Source: an uncultured Eubacteriales bacterium (GTDB taxonomy: Bacteria > Bacillota > Clostridia > Lachnospirales > Lachnospiraceae). From it: DNA of 64,000 bases. The stretch lies in NCBI GenBank assembly GCA_900545225.1, contig UQXZ01000009.1:3003-67002 (forward strand). The letters are read 5' to 3'. Below are positions 1 to 8,097 of this stretch, piece by piece; position 1 is the first letter of the stretch, and every line of letters begins with the position of its first letter. The notes beneath the pieces are model-generated. The model made no database searches. It was not told the origin of the DNA and saw only the letters and a program-made list of their open reading frames with translations. A program made the translations under genes and the position numbers.

Positions 1-81
1 GACCAGAATTTTAAGAAACAGCACGGAAAATATTCAGGCTGGACAGCACAGATAATACAGCATGAGATTGACCATTGTTAA
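1..81 (+). pseudogene. Peptide deformylase C-terminal fragment, truncated
   Basis: The gene enters from outside the window and stops at TAA 79-81. The last residues read QIIQHEIDHC. HExDH is the metal-binding motif 3 of peptide deformylase, which removes the N-formyl group from new proteins. In intact deformylases the chain runs on for roughly 20-40 residues after this motif (usually a G-x-L/I-F segment). Here translation ends one residue after the motif, and nothing in the following bases restores the family sequence in any frame I read. I therefore call it a truncated copy. The next genes form a decayed mobile-element region, which fits a spare deformylase carried by that element. The part left of base 1 cannot be judged. 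Confidence 0.6.
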
Positions 82-134
82 TTGCATTGTGATATAAAAT
101 GTTATATTACTTATAGTTGCGTGAGGATAATTCA

Positions 135-482
135 ATGGGCAGAATAGATAGAAGCTATAAAGATTTAAAGCAAAAACAAAAGAGTGCAATCTCCGATAAA
201 ACTTACAGCATGTATATAAGATTGTATTTAGAGAATCATAGAATGCCGAATGTCGCCGAAAAGAGCAGTATTTGCAGAAAACTATATGCAACAGTACAGG
301 TGCTTGCTCCTAAAACAGAGTATGAAGAGTTTTGCAGAATTGTAGATATGCGAGAAGCAGGCTATGAGGAGCGTATATTACGAGATATTCAGAATGGTAT
401 TTCTCTTGAAAAACTGAATATGAAAAAGCAAAAGAAAACTCCAGAGGAAAAGGCTGCTATTTTAAAAATGAAAAGAATATAA
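135..482 (+). CDS. Hypothetical protein (115 aa), mobile-region orphan
   Basis: I do not recognise this protein. It is basic, very rich in Lys, Glu and Arg, has no signal peptide or membrane segment, and looks mostly helical. It ends in a Lys-rich tail (MKKQKKTPEEKAA). A TTG at 117 is possible, but ATG 135 is preferred because a GTGAGG ribosome-binding site lies at 121-126, eight bases upstream. It follows the deformylase fragment and precedes another small orphan ORF, all in a region with recombinase and regulator remnants, so it is probably accessory DNA. No function is proposed. Confidence 0.5.
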   Translation: MGRIDRSYKDLKQKQKSAISDKTYSMYIRLYLENHRMPNVAEKSSICRKLYATVQVLAPKTEYEEFCRIVDMREAGYEERILRDIQNGISLEKLNMKKQKKTPEEKAAILKMKRI

Positions 483-503
483 CGGAGAGCAAAAAGGCAG
501 ACT

Positions 504-650
504 ATGAAGAATGCTGCAGTAGAAAATAATACAAGTCAGGACGACACATTTTTCTATATTGCAGGATATACTTCTGGTTGAGCACCATATGGAGTAACAT
601 GGGAAGAAATGGGACTGGAACCCTGGCAGGTTTTAGAAGAGGAGCAATAA
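504..650 (+). pseudogene. Small conserved-looking ORF interrupted by an in-frame TGA
   Basis: From ATG 504 the frame reads MKNAAVENNTSQDDTFFYIA, then GYTSG, a TGA at 579-581, and continues APYGVTWEEMGLEPWQVLEE before TAA 648-650. The reading frame is coherent on both sides of the stop, and the stop could come from GGA (Gly) by one G to T change. The FYIAGYTSGG-APYGVTWEE pattern seems familiar from small uncharacterised Clostridial proteins, but I cannot name a family. There is no SECIS-like hairpin evident after the TGA, so selenocysteine is unlikely. It is probably an inactivated gene of the mobile remnant. Confidence 0.45.
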
Positions 651-696
651 GGATAAGAAAAATTTTTGAAGTATAAAGTTACGGAGGAAACAGAAA

Positions 697-1524
697 TTGA
701 ATACAAAGAAAAAATGGCTGATTCCACTTGGAATGTGGCTTGTATTTGAAATTGTTGCAGTTACATTATGGCTGACCAAGGATAATCTGTTTTATCTTCT
801 GAATTTCAGTTATATAGGCTCGGCAATAGCGTTAGGGCTGTTACTTTTTCAGTTAAACTATAGACATGCCAGAAGAATCGTGCAGCTACTGGTCGGACTA
901 TATATGCTGGTTTATCTTGGCTTAATATGTCAGGAGAATATGCAGATAGAAGGCTTTTGGTATTATCTATTCACTGGTGTTTTTGAAGCTGCAACCATAC
1001 ATTATGTTGTTGCGAAGATCTTTGGACCACTGCTATTCGGAAGAGGCTGGTGTGGGTATGCCTGCTGGACTGCAATGGTCTTGGATTTCCTGCCATATAA
1101 GACACCAAAGGCTCCGAGAAAAAAAATCGGTTTTATCCGATATATCACCTTTACTGCATCGCTTATTTTTGTGGGAGCACTGTTTTTATGCCATGTGGAG
1201 AACATTGAGCAAATTATGTTCTGGGCATTTCTTGTTGGCAATATCCTGTATTATGCCATTGGAATCATTCTGGCATTTGTGTTTCGAGATAATAGGGCAT
1301 TCTGTAAATATATCTGCCCAATTACCGTATTCTTAAAGCCGATGAGTTATTTTAGCCTGTTTCGTGTGAAGTGTGATAAGGAAAGATGTGTTTCCTGTGG
1401 AAAGTGCAAGCGAGTATGTCCGATGAATGTTGATGTAACAGATAATTCCCGTAAAAGAGAAAATGGAACAGAGTGTATTCTGTGTATGGAATGCGTCAAA
1501 GCATGTCCTAAGAAGGCATTATAG
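697..1524 (+). CDS. NapH/NosR-like membrane protein with two 4Fe-4S clusters
   Basis: A 275-residue inner-membrane electron-transfer protein. About six hydrophobic segments occupy residues 8-200. A loop has the FGRGWCGYAC motif, the same position as the CxxxCP-type motif of NapH/NosR/CcoG-like proteins. The C-terminus carries two ferredoxin motifs, CVSCGKCKRVCP and CILCMECVKACP, for two [4Fe-4S] clusters. Family members move electrons from the quinone or flavin pool to periplasmic or membrane reductases; the partner here is unknown. The start is TTG 697, chosen because GGAGGA lies at 683-688, eight bases upstream. It sits alone in a decayed accessory region with no reductase beside it. Confidence 0.8.
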   Translation: MNTKKKWLIPLGMWLVFEIVAVTLWLTKDNLFYLLNFSYIGSAIALGLLLFQLNYRHARRIVQLLVGLYMLVYLGLICQENMQIEGFWYYLFTGVFEAATIHYVVAKIFGPLLFGRGWCGYACWTAMVLDFLPYKTPKAPRKKIGFIRYITFTASLIFVGALFLCHVENIEQIMFWAFLVGNILYYAIGIILAFVFRDNRAFCKYICPITVFLKPMSYFSLFRVKCDKERCVSCGKCKRVCPMNVDVTDNSRKRENGTECILCMECVKACPKKAL

Positions 1525-1559
1525 TGACTAAAAATATGTATGTGCAGGAGACTCTATAA

Positions 1560-1584
1560 GAGCTGGGTGTCATCTACCCAGCTC
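1560..1584. terminator. Hairpin between ferredoxin-protein gene and XRE remnant
   Basis: A perfect nine-pair inverted repeat, GAGCTGGGT (1560-1568) and ACCCAGCTC (1576-1584), with a seven-base loop. It lies 36 bases after the stop of the ferredoxin-type gene and overlaps the stop codon of the leftward XRE remnant. Neither flank has a long T run (ATTCTTCT to the right, TTATAG on the left-going strand), so termination strength is uncertain, but its position between convergent genes suits a shared terminator. Confidence 0.5.
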
Positions 1585-1782
1585 ATTCTTCTACATGGAA
1601 GACATCTTCCACCAGCATATTAAAGTATTTTGAAATATGCAGCATAAACTCAGCGGAGGGGGTACATTCACCCCGTTCTATTCTCCAGATAGTTTTGGTG
1701 CAGTATCCGGTAGCTTCAGCAAGGTCATCCTGGTGATGCCACGCTGCTCACGGATTTCTTTGATATTGTTGACAATCGCCAT
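1583..1782 (-). pseudogene. XRE-family helix-turn-helix regulator, single-base frameshift
   Basis: Reading leftward from ATG 1782 gives MAIVNNIKEIREQRGIT and then loses the frame. Adding one C near position 1732 (ACC-AGG to ACC-CAG) restores a normal Cro/CI-type HTH protein: QDDLAEATGYCTKTIWRIER, then a short tail ending VEDVFHVEE at TGA 1585-1583. The repaired product would be 66 residues, typical for small XRE regulators of conjugative elements. As written it ends after about 34 residues at an early TAG, so it should be inactive. It lies just upstream of an integrase remnant, the usual place for an excision or maintenance regulator in integrative elements. Confidence 0.75.
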
Positions 1783-1826
1783 AAAAATTTCCTTCTTTCA
1801 GATTCTAGCATTTCTTAGTATCTATT

Positions 1827-2201
1827 ATGAATGATTGCGTGTCCGATAAAAAGAACTCGCAGCAATCGGTGCCAATTTTATTTACAATTCTTAGCAATAT
1901 CAGCAGGATTGCATTTTCCAAGAACCTTACCAAATATATCCAAATGGTGGTATTGCATTGGGAAAAGTATTTTCAACATATCAGAGAGAAATACAACAGT
2001 ATATATAAGGTTCAAATGCCTGTTGTTACACCTCATGTATGTAGGCATACATTTTGCTCCAATATGGCTAAGTCGGGGATGAATCCTAAAATGTTACAAT
2101 ATATTATGGGACATTCAGATATAAGTGTCACAATGAATACTTATATCCATGTAAAATTTCAGGATTCACAGGAAGACTTTCAAAAAGCAATTAATTCATA
2201 A
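1827..2201 (+). pseudogene. Tyrosine recombinase (integrase) C-terminal fragment
   Basis: About residues 45-124 match the catalytic half of Tn916-type tyrosine recombinases. HWEKYFQHIREKYN leads into TPHVCRHTFCSNMAK (the R-H-x-x-H box with Arg and first His) and then MGHSDISVTMNTY, holding the second His and the nucleophilic Tyr. The arm-binding and core-binding domains (usually about 250-300 further residues) are missing. The first 40 residues (1827-1940) have no family similarity and probably come from degraded sequence in the wrong frame. No excisionase is seen. It should not be able to catalyse integration, and it marks the right edge of the mobile-element scar. Confidence 0.8.
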
Positions 2202-2267
2202 TGACCTGATGAAAATGAGAGAAAAATGGCTGAATGCTAGTATATATCTTAATCCCCAATTTCTTAC

Positions 2268-2381
2268 ATGTCGATTCCTAATGGCAGATTTGCCTTTGGT
2301 ACAGACCTGAAATTTACCAAAGTTTTTACTAAAATTGATGACAAAAATATGCAAAGATATGCCAGAAAAAGTGAAAAATGA
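2268..2381 (+). CDS. Possible small ORF (37 aa), unknown
   Basis: Between the integrase remnant and the tyrosine phosphatase gene, one open frame runs from ATG 2268 to TGA 2379-2381, starting MSIPNGRFAFGTDLKFTKVF. There is no convincing ribosome-binding site before it. It may be the tail of a broken accessory gene rather than a real product. The rest of 2202-2423 holds nothing I can name. Confidence 0.2.
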   Translation: MSIPNGRFAFGTDLKFTKVFTKIDDKNMQRYARKSEK

Positions 2382-2423
2382 AGAAAGGTAAAAAGGCTTG
2401 AAAAGCCCGAAAATACTGGAAAT

Positions 2424-2894
2424 ATGAGAAAAATCAAGATTTTATTCGTCTGCCACGGCAACATTTGCCGTTCTCCTATGGCAGAGTCTATATTTAACTA
2501 TAAAATTAAACAACTTGGTATAGCGGATAGATTTGAAGTCGACTCCGCAGGTACAAGTCGTGAAGAGTTAGGGCATGGGGTGCATAAGGGTACAGTAAAG
2601 AAACTTAGAGAAATGAATATTCCTGTTACACCTCATTCAGCCCGCCAATTTTCCTGGGTTGATTATGAGTATTATGACTATATCATTGCAATGGATTCAT
2701 TTAATGTTGCAAATATCCTTCGCATAGCAGGAGATACTGACTATGACGGTAAGGTTCATAAGATTATGGAATATGCCGGAGAAGACAGGGATGTTGCAGA
2801 TCCATGGTATACAGGCAACTTTGATGCCACTTATAATGAGATTTCCAGAGGTGTAGACGGTTTACTTGAAGAGCTTGTTAAGGAATTAAATTAA
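2424..2894 (+). CDS. Low-molecular-weight protein-tyrosine phosphatase
   Basis: A 156-residue cytoplasmic phosphatase. The P-loop CHGNICRS has the nucleophile Cys10 and Arg16 of the CX5R motif at the extreme N-terminus, as in all LMW-PTPs, and the general acid is Asp125 in the DPWYTG motif near the C-terminus. Length is typical (about 150-160). Members remove phosphate from tyrosine, and in Firmicutes sometimes from arginine (YwlE type). The residue after the second P-loop Cys does not let me decide between these. The gene is alone, between the mobile scar and a convergent operon, with a bidirectional terminator after it. The ribosome-binding site is weak (GGAA). Confidence 0.9.
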   Translation: MRKIKILFVCHGNICRSPMAESIFNYKIKQLGIADRFEVDSAGTSREELGHGVHKGTVKKLREMNIPVTPHSARQFSWVDYEYYDYIIAMDSFNVANILRIAGDTDYDGKVHKIMEYAGEDRDVADPWYTGNFDATYNEISRGVDGLLEELVKELN

Positions 2895-2994
2895 GTTTTA
2901 GAATTTGAACTTATATTAAGCACAGAACATTATCAAACATACAATTTAAATTTATATATAAAACTTATAAACATAAATAAAGATAAAAACATAA

Positions 2995-3036
2995 AAAAAG
3001 TGGGCTGAGTATCAACTGATACCTGACCCACTTTTT
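2995..3036. terminator. Bidirectional terminator between phosphatase gene and uppP
   Basis: AAAAAGTGGG (2995-3004) pairs with CCCACTTTTT (3027-3036). An inner GTATCA/TGATAC stem (3009-3014 with 3017-3022) forms the top. A-tract and T-tract flank the stem on opposite sides, so it can end transcription from both the rightward phosphatase gene and the leftward nrdG-dut-uppP operon. Confidence 0.9.
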
Positions 3037-3038
3037 AT

Positions 3039-3875
3039 TTATAAGAACATTTTAAATAATACAATTACGGCGATACCGAGTATTATTCTGTACCATCCGA
3101 ATACAACGAAGGTATGTTTCTTTATATATCCAACTATAAATCTGATTACAAATATGGATACAAGGAAAGCAACCACAACACCGATAAGAAGTAGTAGTGC
3201 TTCATTTGGTGCAAAATGGAATCCGAACTTAACAAGCTTTGCAAGACTTGCTCCAAGCATTACAGGAATTGCAAGCAGGAATGTAAATTCTACAGCAAGT
3301 TTTCTGGAGAATCCCATTAAAAGCATTGCAATGATTGTTATTCCGGATCTTGAAGTCCCAGGGAATACTGCAGCAATTGTCTGAAACATTCCGATAACAA
3401 ATGCCATAAGGAATGTTATGTCGCTTAATCTGCTGACACGGACTTTCTTTCCTTTTTTAGCTCTTTCTACGGCAATAAATACGAAACCTACAACTATCAG
3501 CGCAATGGCAATTGACATGGGGTTGTAAAATGCTGCATTTATTGCATCGTCAAAAAAGAAACCTACAATTGCGGCAGGTATTGTGGCCACAATTATTTTT
3601 CCCCACAACAGCAGTGATGACAATTTGATCTGAACATATCCGGATTCTCTTGTAAATGGAAACAATTTCCAGAAGAATGGAATTATTACAGCACATATTG
3701 CTCCGAGCTGGATGACTACTTCGAACATTTCAAAGAAACCGTCAGATACCGTATAGAACGATGTTATCTGATTCAGCAGTATCATATGTCCGGTGGAGCT
3801 GACTGGAAGCCATTCGGTTATTCCCTCAACCAGTCCGAACAGTACGGCTGTAAGCATATCAAGGTTAAATAACAT
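3039..3875 (-). CDS. uppP: Undecaprenyl-diphosphatase UppP/BacA
   Basis: Removes one phosphate from undecaprenyl diphosphate so the lipid carrier for peptidoglycan and other wall glycans can be reused; overproduction gives bacitracin resistance. The 278-residue membrane protein carries both active-site blocks: EGITEWLPVSSTGH with Glu17, Glu21, Ser27 and His30, and PGTSRSG around Arg174. Hydrophobic segments fill the rest, and the length equals the usual 270-280. It is the last gene of the leftward nrdG-dut-uppP run, 14 bases after dut, and ends against a strong terminator. Confidence 0.97.
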   Translation of the reverse strand: MLFNLDMLTAVLFGLVEGITEWLPVSSTGHMILLNQITSFYTVSDGFFEMFEVVIQLGAICAVIIPFFWKLFPFTRESGYVQIKLSSLLLWGKIIVATIPAAIVGFFFDDAINAAFYNPMSIAIALIVVGFVFIAVERAKKGKKVRVSRLSDITFLMAFVIGMFQTIAAVFPGTSRSGITIIAMLLMGFSRKLAVEFTFLLAIPVMLGASLAKLVKFGFHFAPNEALLLLIGVVVAFLVSIFVIRFIVGYIKKHTFVVFGWYRIILGIAVIVLFKMFL

Positions 3876-3889
3876 TTATATCACCTCTA

Positions 3890-4336
3890 TTAGTGAGTTC
3901 CGGTTGAACCGAATCCGCCTTCGCCTCTTACTGTGTCTGTTAATTCATCCACTTCGTTAAATGTAGCAGCATAGTAAGGTGTGAATACGATCTGAGCGAT
4001 TCTTTCATACTTATCTATTTTCTGAATTTCATTGCTGTGGTTGTGGAGTGCAACCATGATTTCACCTCTGTAGTCGGAGTCGATTACGCCAACCTTATTG
4101 GCCGGAGCAAGGCCTCTTTTACATGCAAGAGAACTTCTGGCATATACAAGGCCTACAAGTCCCTCAGGAATTTCGATTGCAATTCCTGTATGAACAAATA
4201 CTGTCTCATCTGGCATGATAGTAGCTTCTTCTAATGAAAATAAATCTGAACCCGCTGCATATTCAGAACCTGTAAGTGGCTCCTTCGCCTCATCATTTAA
4301 TTTTTTAAAGTTGATGACTGTTCTATTAAGACTCAT
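3890..4336 (-). CDS. dut: dUTP diphosphatase
   Basis: Hydrolyses dUTP to dUMP and pyrophosphate, keeping uracil out of DNA and supplying thymidylate synthesis. The 148-residue trimeric-type sequence shows the five conserved motifs in order: AAGSDLFS near residue 30, YARSSLACKRGL, GVIDSDYRGE with the catalytic Asp, the IAQIVFTP strand, and the glycine-rich C-terminal lid RGEGGFGSTG. The start overlaps the end of nrdG by 11 bases, so the two are probably translationally coupled. Both act in deoxynucleotide supply, which supports a common operon. Confidence 0.96.
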   Translation of the reverse strand: MSLNRTVINFKKLNDEAKEPLTGSEYAAGSDLFSLEEATIMPDETVFVHTGIAIEIPEGLVGLVYARSSLACKRGLAPANKVGVIDSDYRGEIMVALHNHSNEIQKIDKYERIAQIVFTPYYAATFNEVDELTDTVRGEGGFGSTGTH

Positions 4337-4856
4337 AACCTTCCCTTTCTATAACATATCCTGCTTCAAGCGATTTTTGTACATCTATTGTTCGCTGATT
4401 TTCAGATCCTTTGAACTTAAGCATGAGATTGCGCTGTTCCTCGATAAACGGACCATCAACGATTACATCTATATATTTTAATAATTCGGATGTATATGGC
4501 GACTCCTTCGTCATTGCATCTATAATGTCCTTGTCAAAAAGGTATCCCGTAAAGCACCATACGTCTTTTTCAGGATATGTTTCTTTTACTTTTTTTAACA
4601 GAGGAAGTAATCCCTCCTGATTTACATATTCAAATGGTTCTCCGCCCAAAATGGTTATACCTGCAATATATGATGCTTTCATGGCATCTATTATTTTATC
4701 CATTACCGCCTCATAAAATGGTTTACCTGCATTAAAATCCCAGGTTACAGTATTAAAACACCCATTGCAGTGATGTGTACATCCGGATACATATAATGTA
4801 ACTCTGATACCGGGTCCATTGGCCACATCAAATAATTTTAGTTCGGAATAATTCAT
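4326..4856 (-). CDS. nrdG: Anaerobic ribonucleotide reductase activating protein
   Basis: A 176-residue radical SAM enzyme that installs the glycyl radical on the anaerobic class III reductase NrdD. The cluster motif CTHHCNGC gives Cys26, Cys30 and Cys33 (CxxxCxxC), preceded by GPGIRVTLYVSG. GGEPF at about residue 68 is the SAM-binding GGE motif. Length is typical for NrdG. Its partner nrdD is not in the window: the upstream neighbour is the divergent rel gene, although nrdD usually precedes nrdG. A TGC-extended -10 box, TATAAT (leftward, 4905-4900), lies 44 bases before the start. Confidence 0.95.
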   Translation of the reverse strand: MNYSELKLFDVANGPGIRVTLYVSGCTHHCNGCFNTVTWDFNAGKPFYEAVMDKIIDAMKASYIAGITILGGEPFEYVNQEGLLPLLKKVKETYPEKDVWCFTGYLFDKDIIDAMTKESPYTSELLKYIDVIVDGPFIEEQRNLMLKFKGSENQRTIDVQKSLEAGYVIEREGYES

Positions 4857-4899
4857 TTAAACACCACATTTCATTTACAAGTTGACATAATTGTTTTTA

Positions 4900-4905
4900 A
4901 TTATA
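4900..4905 (-). promoter_or_regulatory. Probable extended -10 of the nrdG-dut-uppP operon
   Basis: On the left-going strand the sequence reads TTGCTATAAT, a TGn-extended -10 hexamer (4905-4900). No good -35 is present 17 bases upstream; TTTAAA at a 16-base spacing is the nearest. It is the best promoter candidate in the divergent nrdG/rel gap. Confidence 0.4.
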
Positions 4906-5009
4906 GCAAAAAATACACGCATTTAAAATAAATCTTATTTATTCTTTGCTTAAAAGGTTGTATATTATATACTAAATTTATTTTCTACTATATATGTGAG
5001 GTGGTATTT

Positions 5010-7289
5010 ATGCCAGGAAATACAGAAAAAACAAAGAAATTGAGCGACAATTTAAAAAACAATGTTCCGGCGGATTATACACCACCGGAGGTTCTCTATG
5101 ATGAATTACTTGATACAATAAGAAGATATCATCCATCTAAGGATTTATCTGACATTGAGAGAGCATATAAGATTGCCTATGATTCACATGTTGGACAGTT
5201 CAGAAAGTCCGGCGAGCCATATATTATTCACCCTATTTGCGTAGCAATTATCCTTGCCCAGCTTGAGCTCGATAAGGAGACTATTGTTGCGGGATTACTT
5301 CATGATGTTGTTGAGGATACTGATGTAACTCTTGACGACCTTGTTAAGGAATTCGGTGAAGAAGTAGCACTCCTCGTTGACGGCGTTACAAAGCTTACAA
5401 GATTAAAGTATAAACAGGATAAAATTGATATTCAGGCGGAAAATTTGCGTAAAATGTTTCTTGCCATGGCAAAGGATATCAGAGTTATCCTTATTAAGCT
5501 TGCAGACAGACTTCACAATATGAGAACTCTTCAATATCAATCACCCGCAAAGCAGATTGAGAAGTCAAGAGAGACCATGGACATTTATTCTCCTCTTGCA
5601 AACAGACTCGGAATATCGAAAATTAAAATTGAACTTGATGATTTATCAATGAGATATCTTCTCCCTGATGTTTATAAGAGCCTCAGACAGGAAGTGCATA
5701 CGCTAAGACCGGGCAAAGAAGCTTTTATGGAGAAGGTGAAAAAAGAAATTGCCATGCATATGGAAAATAACCATATTGATGCAGTGGTTACGGGAAGAGT
5801 AAAGCACTATTTTTCCATATACAGGAAAATGGTAACACAGAATAAAACTCTCGATCAGATATATGATATATTTGCCGCAAGAATTATCGTAAAGACTGAA
5901 AAAGATTGTTATGCGGCTCTCGGCGTTATTCATGATATGTATAAGCCGATTCCCGGACGGTTTAAAGATTACATCGCCATGCCTAAGCCTAATATGTATC
6001 AATCGCTTCATACTACCCTTATGTCAAGTGAAGGACAGCCGTTTGAAGTTCAAATAAGAACCGAAGAGATGCACAAAACAGCAGAATACGGTATTGCGGC
6101 TCACTGGAAATATAAAGAAGGTAATACAAGCGTTCCTGCCAAGGATTCTCTTGAAACCAAGCTTAGCTGGCTTCGTCAGATTCTTGAGTGGCAGAAGGAA
6201 ATGTCTGACAATAAGGAATTCGTTGATTCTGTTAAGTCTGACTTAAGTCTTCTTTCTGATACTGTTTACTGCTTTACACCGTCAGGTGATGTTAAGAACC
6301 TTGCTGTTGGTTCAACTCCTATTGATTTCGCTTACAGTATCCATTCAGCAGTAGGTAATACTATGGTTGGTGCAAGAATCAATGGTAGAATTGTTCCAAT
6401 CGACTATAAGATTAAGAACGGTGACAGAGTTGAGATTATTACTTCTCAGAACTCTAAGGGACCAAGCAGTGGCTGGCTTAATATTGTCAGAACTGCACAG
6501 GCAAGAAATAAGATTAAGCAGTGGTTTAAGAAGGAATTCAAAGAAGAAAATATTGTTGAAGGTAGAAACAAGATCCTTCAGTACTGTAAGGGTAAGGGCG
6601 TTGATCTTGCAACCATTAATAAGCCTGAATATCTTCAGAAGGCATGCGTAAAATATGGCTTTACTAACTGGGATGCGGTACTTGCAGCAATCGGTCACGG
6701 AAGTCTCAAGGAGAGCCAGGTTGTAAGTAAGCTTATCGAAGAAAAAGAAAAGCATACACGTACTCATGTTTCTGATGCGGATATCATTAATAACATTGAA
6801 GATAAGCATGTAAATGTTACTCCTGTAGGAAATGGCCATAAGAGCACTATCCTTATTAATAAGCTTGGAAGTATTGATGTTCATCTTTCAAAATGCTGTC
6901 ATCCTGTTCCTGGTGATGAGATTATCGGATATGTTACAAAGGGAAGAGGTATTACAATCCACAGAACTGACTGTACAAACATACTTCATTTTCCAGAGTC
7001 AGAGCGTGCAAGACTTGTTCCTGCAGAGTGGTCTGACTGTAAGGTTGAAGGAACATTTGCTGCTAAGATCAGTGTATATGCACATAACAGAGTTGGTCTT
7101 CTTGTTGATGTTTCTAAGGTATTTACAGATGAGAATATCGACGTTAAGTCAATTGATGTAAGAACTGACAAGAAGGATCAGGCTATCCTTAACTTTGGAT
7201 TTGATGTTAAGAATAAGGAACAGCTTGCTAAGATTTCTTCTAAGATTAAGAACGTCAGCGGTGTTACAGAAGTAGCAAGAGTTAAATAA
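5010..7289 (+). CDS. rel: Bifunctional (p)ppGpp synthetase/hydrolase, Rel
   Basis: Makes (p)ppGpp from ATP and GTP or GDP on starved ribosomes, and degrades it again. The 759-residue long RSH protein has all domains: HD hydrolase (about 50-200, with HDVVEDT near 96), synthetase (about 240-370, with GRFKDYIAMPKPN and the EVQIRT strand), TGS (about 410-480), a zinc-finger-like region with adjacent Cys (KCCHPVPGDEI) and a C-terminal ACT domain (about 690-757). Both enzymatic motifs look intact, so it is probably the main bifunctional Rel. ATG 5010 is chosen over GTG 5001 because GAGGTGG at 4998-5004 fits 5010. An MBL hydrolase follows after 18 bases. Confidence 0.96.
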   Translation: MPGNTEKTKKLSDNLKNNVPADYTPPEVLYDELLDTIRRYHPSKDLSDIERAYKIAYDSHVGQFRKSGEPYIIHPICVAIILAQLELDKETIVAGLLHDVVEDTDVTLDDLVKEFGEEVALLVDGVTKLTRLKYKQDKIDIQAENLRKMFLAMAKDIRVILIKLADRLHNMRTLQYQSPAKQIEKSRETMDIYSPLANRLGISKIKIELDDLSMRYLLPDVYKSLRQEVHTLRPGKEAFMEKVKKEIAMHMENNHIDAVVTGRVKHYFSIYRKMVTQNKTLDQIYDIFAARIIVKTEKDCYAALGVIHDMYKPIPGRFKDYIAMPKPNMYQSLHTTLMSSEGQPFEVQIRTEEMHKTAEYGIAAHWKYKEGNTSVPAKDSLETKLSWLRQILEWQKEMSDNKEFVDSVKSDLSLLSDTVYCFTPSGDVKNLAVGSTPIDFAYSIHSAVGNTMVGARINGRIVPIDYKIKNGDRVEIITSQNSKGPSSGWLNIVRTAQARNKIKQWFKKEFKEENIVEGRNKILQYCKGKGVDLATINKPEYLQKACVKYGFTNWDAVLAAIGHGSLKESQVVSKLIEEKEKHTRTHVSDADIINNIEDKHVNVTPVGNGHKSTILINKLGSIDVHLSKCCHPVPGDEIIGYVTKGRGITIHRTDCTNILHFPESERARLVPAEWSDCKVEGTFAAKISVYAHNRVGLLVDVSKVFTDENIDVKSIDVRTDKKDQAILNFGFDVKNKEQLAKISSKIKNVSGVTEVARVK

Positions 7290-7307
7290 TTTTGAAATGA
7301 GGTCATA

Positions 7308-7952
7308 ATGGCAGACATACGAATTTCATCATGCGTAACAGGTATGATTGATAATAATGTATATTGTGTTATCAACAAGGATGTTAACGAATGCATTATT
7401 ATTGATCCTTCATTTAGTCCTGAAGCCATCGTAAATATTATTGATGAAAGTGGTGCAACACCTGTGGCTATTTTACTGACACATGGCCATTTTGATCATA
7501 TTATGAGCGTGGATTTCTTAAGGGATAAATACCATATTCCTGCAATCGCATATGCTGATGAGGAAGAATTATTAAATGATATTTCACTTAATCATTCAGA
7601 TAAGTTCGGAAGACACAGGGTTACTGTTGAACCTAATACCTATGTAAATGATGGTGACATTTTAAATTATGCGGGAATGAATATTAAGGTTATTCATACA
7701 CCGGGACATACAAGCGGAAGCTGTTGTTTCTATATAGAAGACGGCTCCAATCCAATTCTTTTAAGTGGTGATACTCTTTTCCATGGTACACATGGAAGAA
7801 CTGATTTTGAAACAAGCTCATATGAAGCTATGAAAGAATCACTTAAGAAACTGTTTGAACTTCCTGCCAATACACTTGTATTGCCGGGACATGGATCAAG
7901 CACAACAATCGAATTTGAAAAGCAGAACAACCGTATTGTGTCTGATCTATAA
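7308..7952 (+). CDS. MBL-fold metallohydrolase, glyoxalase II-like
   Basis: A 214-residue cytoplasmic metallo-beta-lactamase-fold hydrolase. The metal motif THGHFDH gives His59, His61, Asp63 and His64. Later ligands lie in HTPGHTSGS, LSGDTLF and LPGHG. The short, single-domain form resembles YqgX/YcbL-type hydroxyacylglutathione-hydrolase-like proteins, which often sit beside rel in Firmicutes; their true substrate is mostly unknown. GAGG lies eight bases before the ATG. It is probably co-transcribed with rel. Confidence 0.85.
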   Translation: MADIRISSCVTGMIDNNVYCVINKDVNECIIIDPSFSPEAIVNIIDESGATPVAILLTHGHFDHIMSVDFLRDKYHIPAIAYADEEELLNDISLNHSDKFGRHRVTVEPNTYVNDGDILNYAGMNIKVIHTPGHTSGSCCFYIEDGSNPILLSGDTLFHGTHGRTDFETSSYEAMKESLKKLFELPANTLVLPGHGSSTTIEFEKQNNRIVSDL

Positions 7953-8012
7953 TTTATTGTTGACAAATTTTATTTAAAATTTTTTATTGAAAAAATCTGA
8001 TTTTTATGTATT

Positions 8013-8097
8013 ATAAGTATTCGTGTTTTTACATGAATACTTATGGTATTTAATGGAGATTTTTATCCTTAAGACCCTGGAGAGGGTCGGTAAAAAA
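8013..8097 (+). ncRNA. Two-hairpin structured leader of the mgtC-like gene
   Basis: The 184-base gap before the MgtC gene holds two clear hairpins. Hairpin 1 pairs 8013-8026 with 8031-8044: 14 pairs with one G-T and a TTTT loop. Hairpin 2 has a GACCCT/AGGGTC stem (8073-8078 with 8083-8088, loop GGAG) closed by TTTTTATCC (8060-8068) and GGTAAAAA (8089-8096). Neither is followed by a T run, so neither is a plain terminator. TTGACA (7960-7965) and TTGAAA (7987-7992) before a TATTAT (8009-8014) are promoter candidates. The Mg2+ M-box consensus is not seen. It could be a cation-sensing or other leader, but function is inference. Confidence 0.4.

Noticed and set aside
579..581. Selenocysteine codon in the small ORF
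   Set aside because: No SECIS-like hairpin seen after the TGA, and the expected residue from the local pattern is Gly, one substitution away.
1002..1336. Open frames overlapping the ferredoxin-type gene on both strands
   Set aside because: Out-of-frame shadows with no ribosome-binding site or family features.
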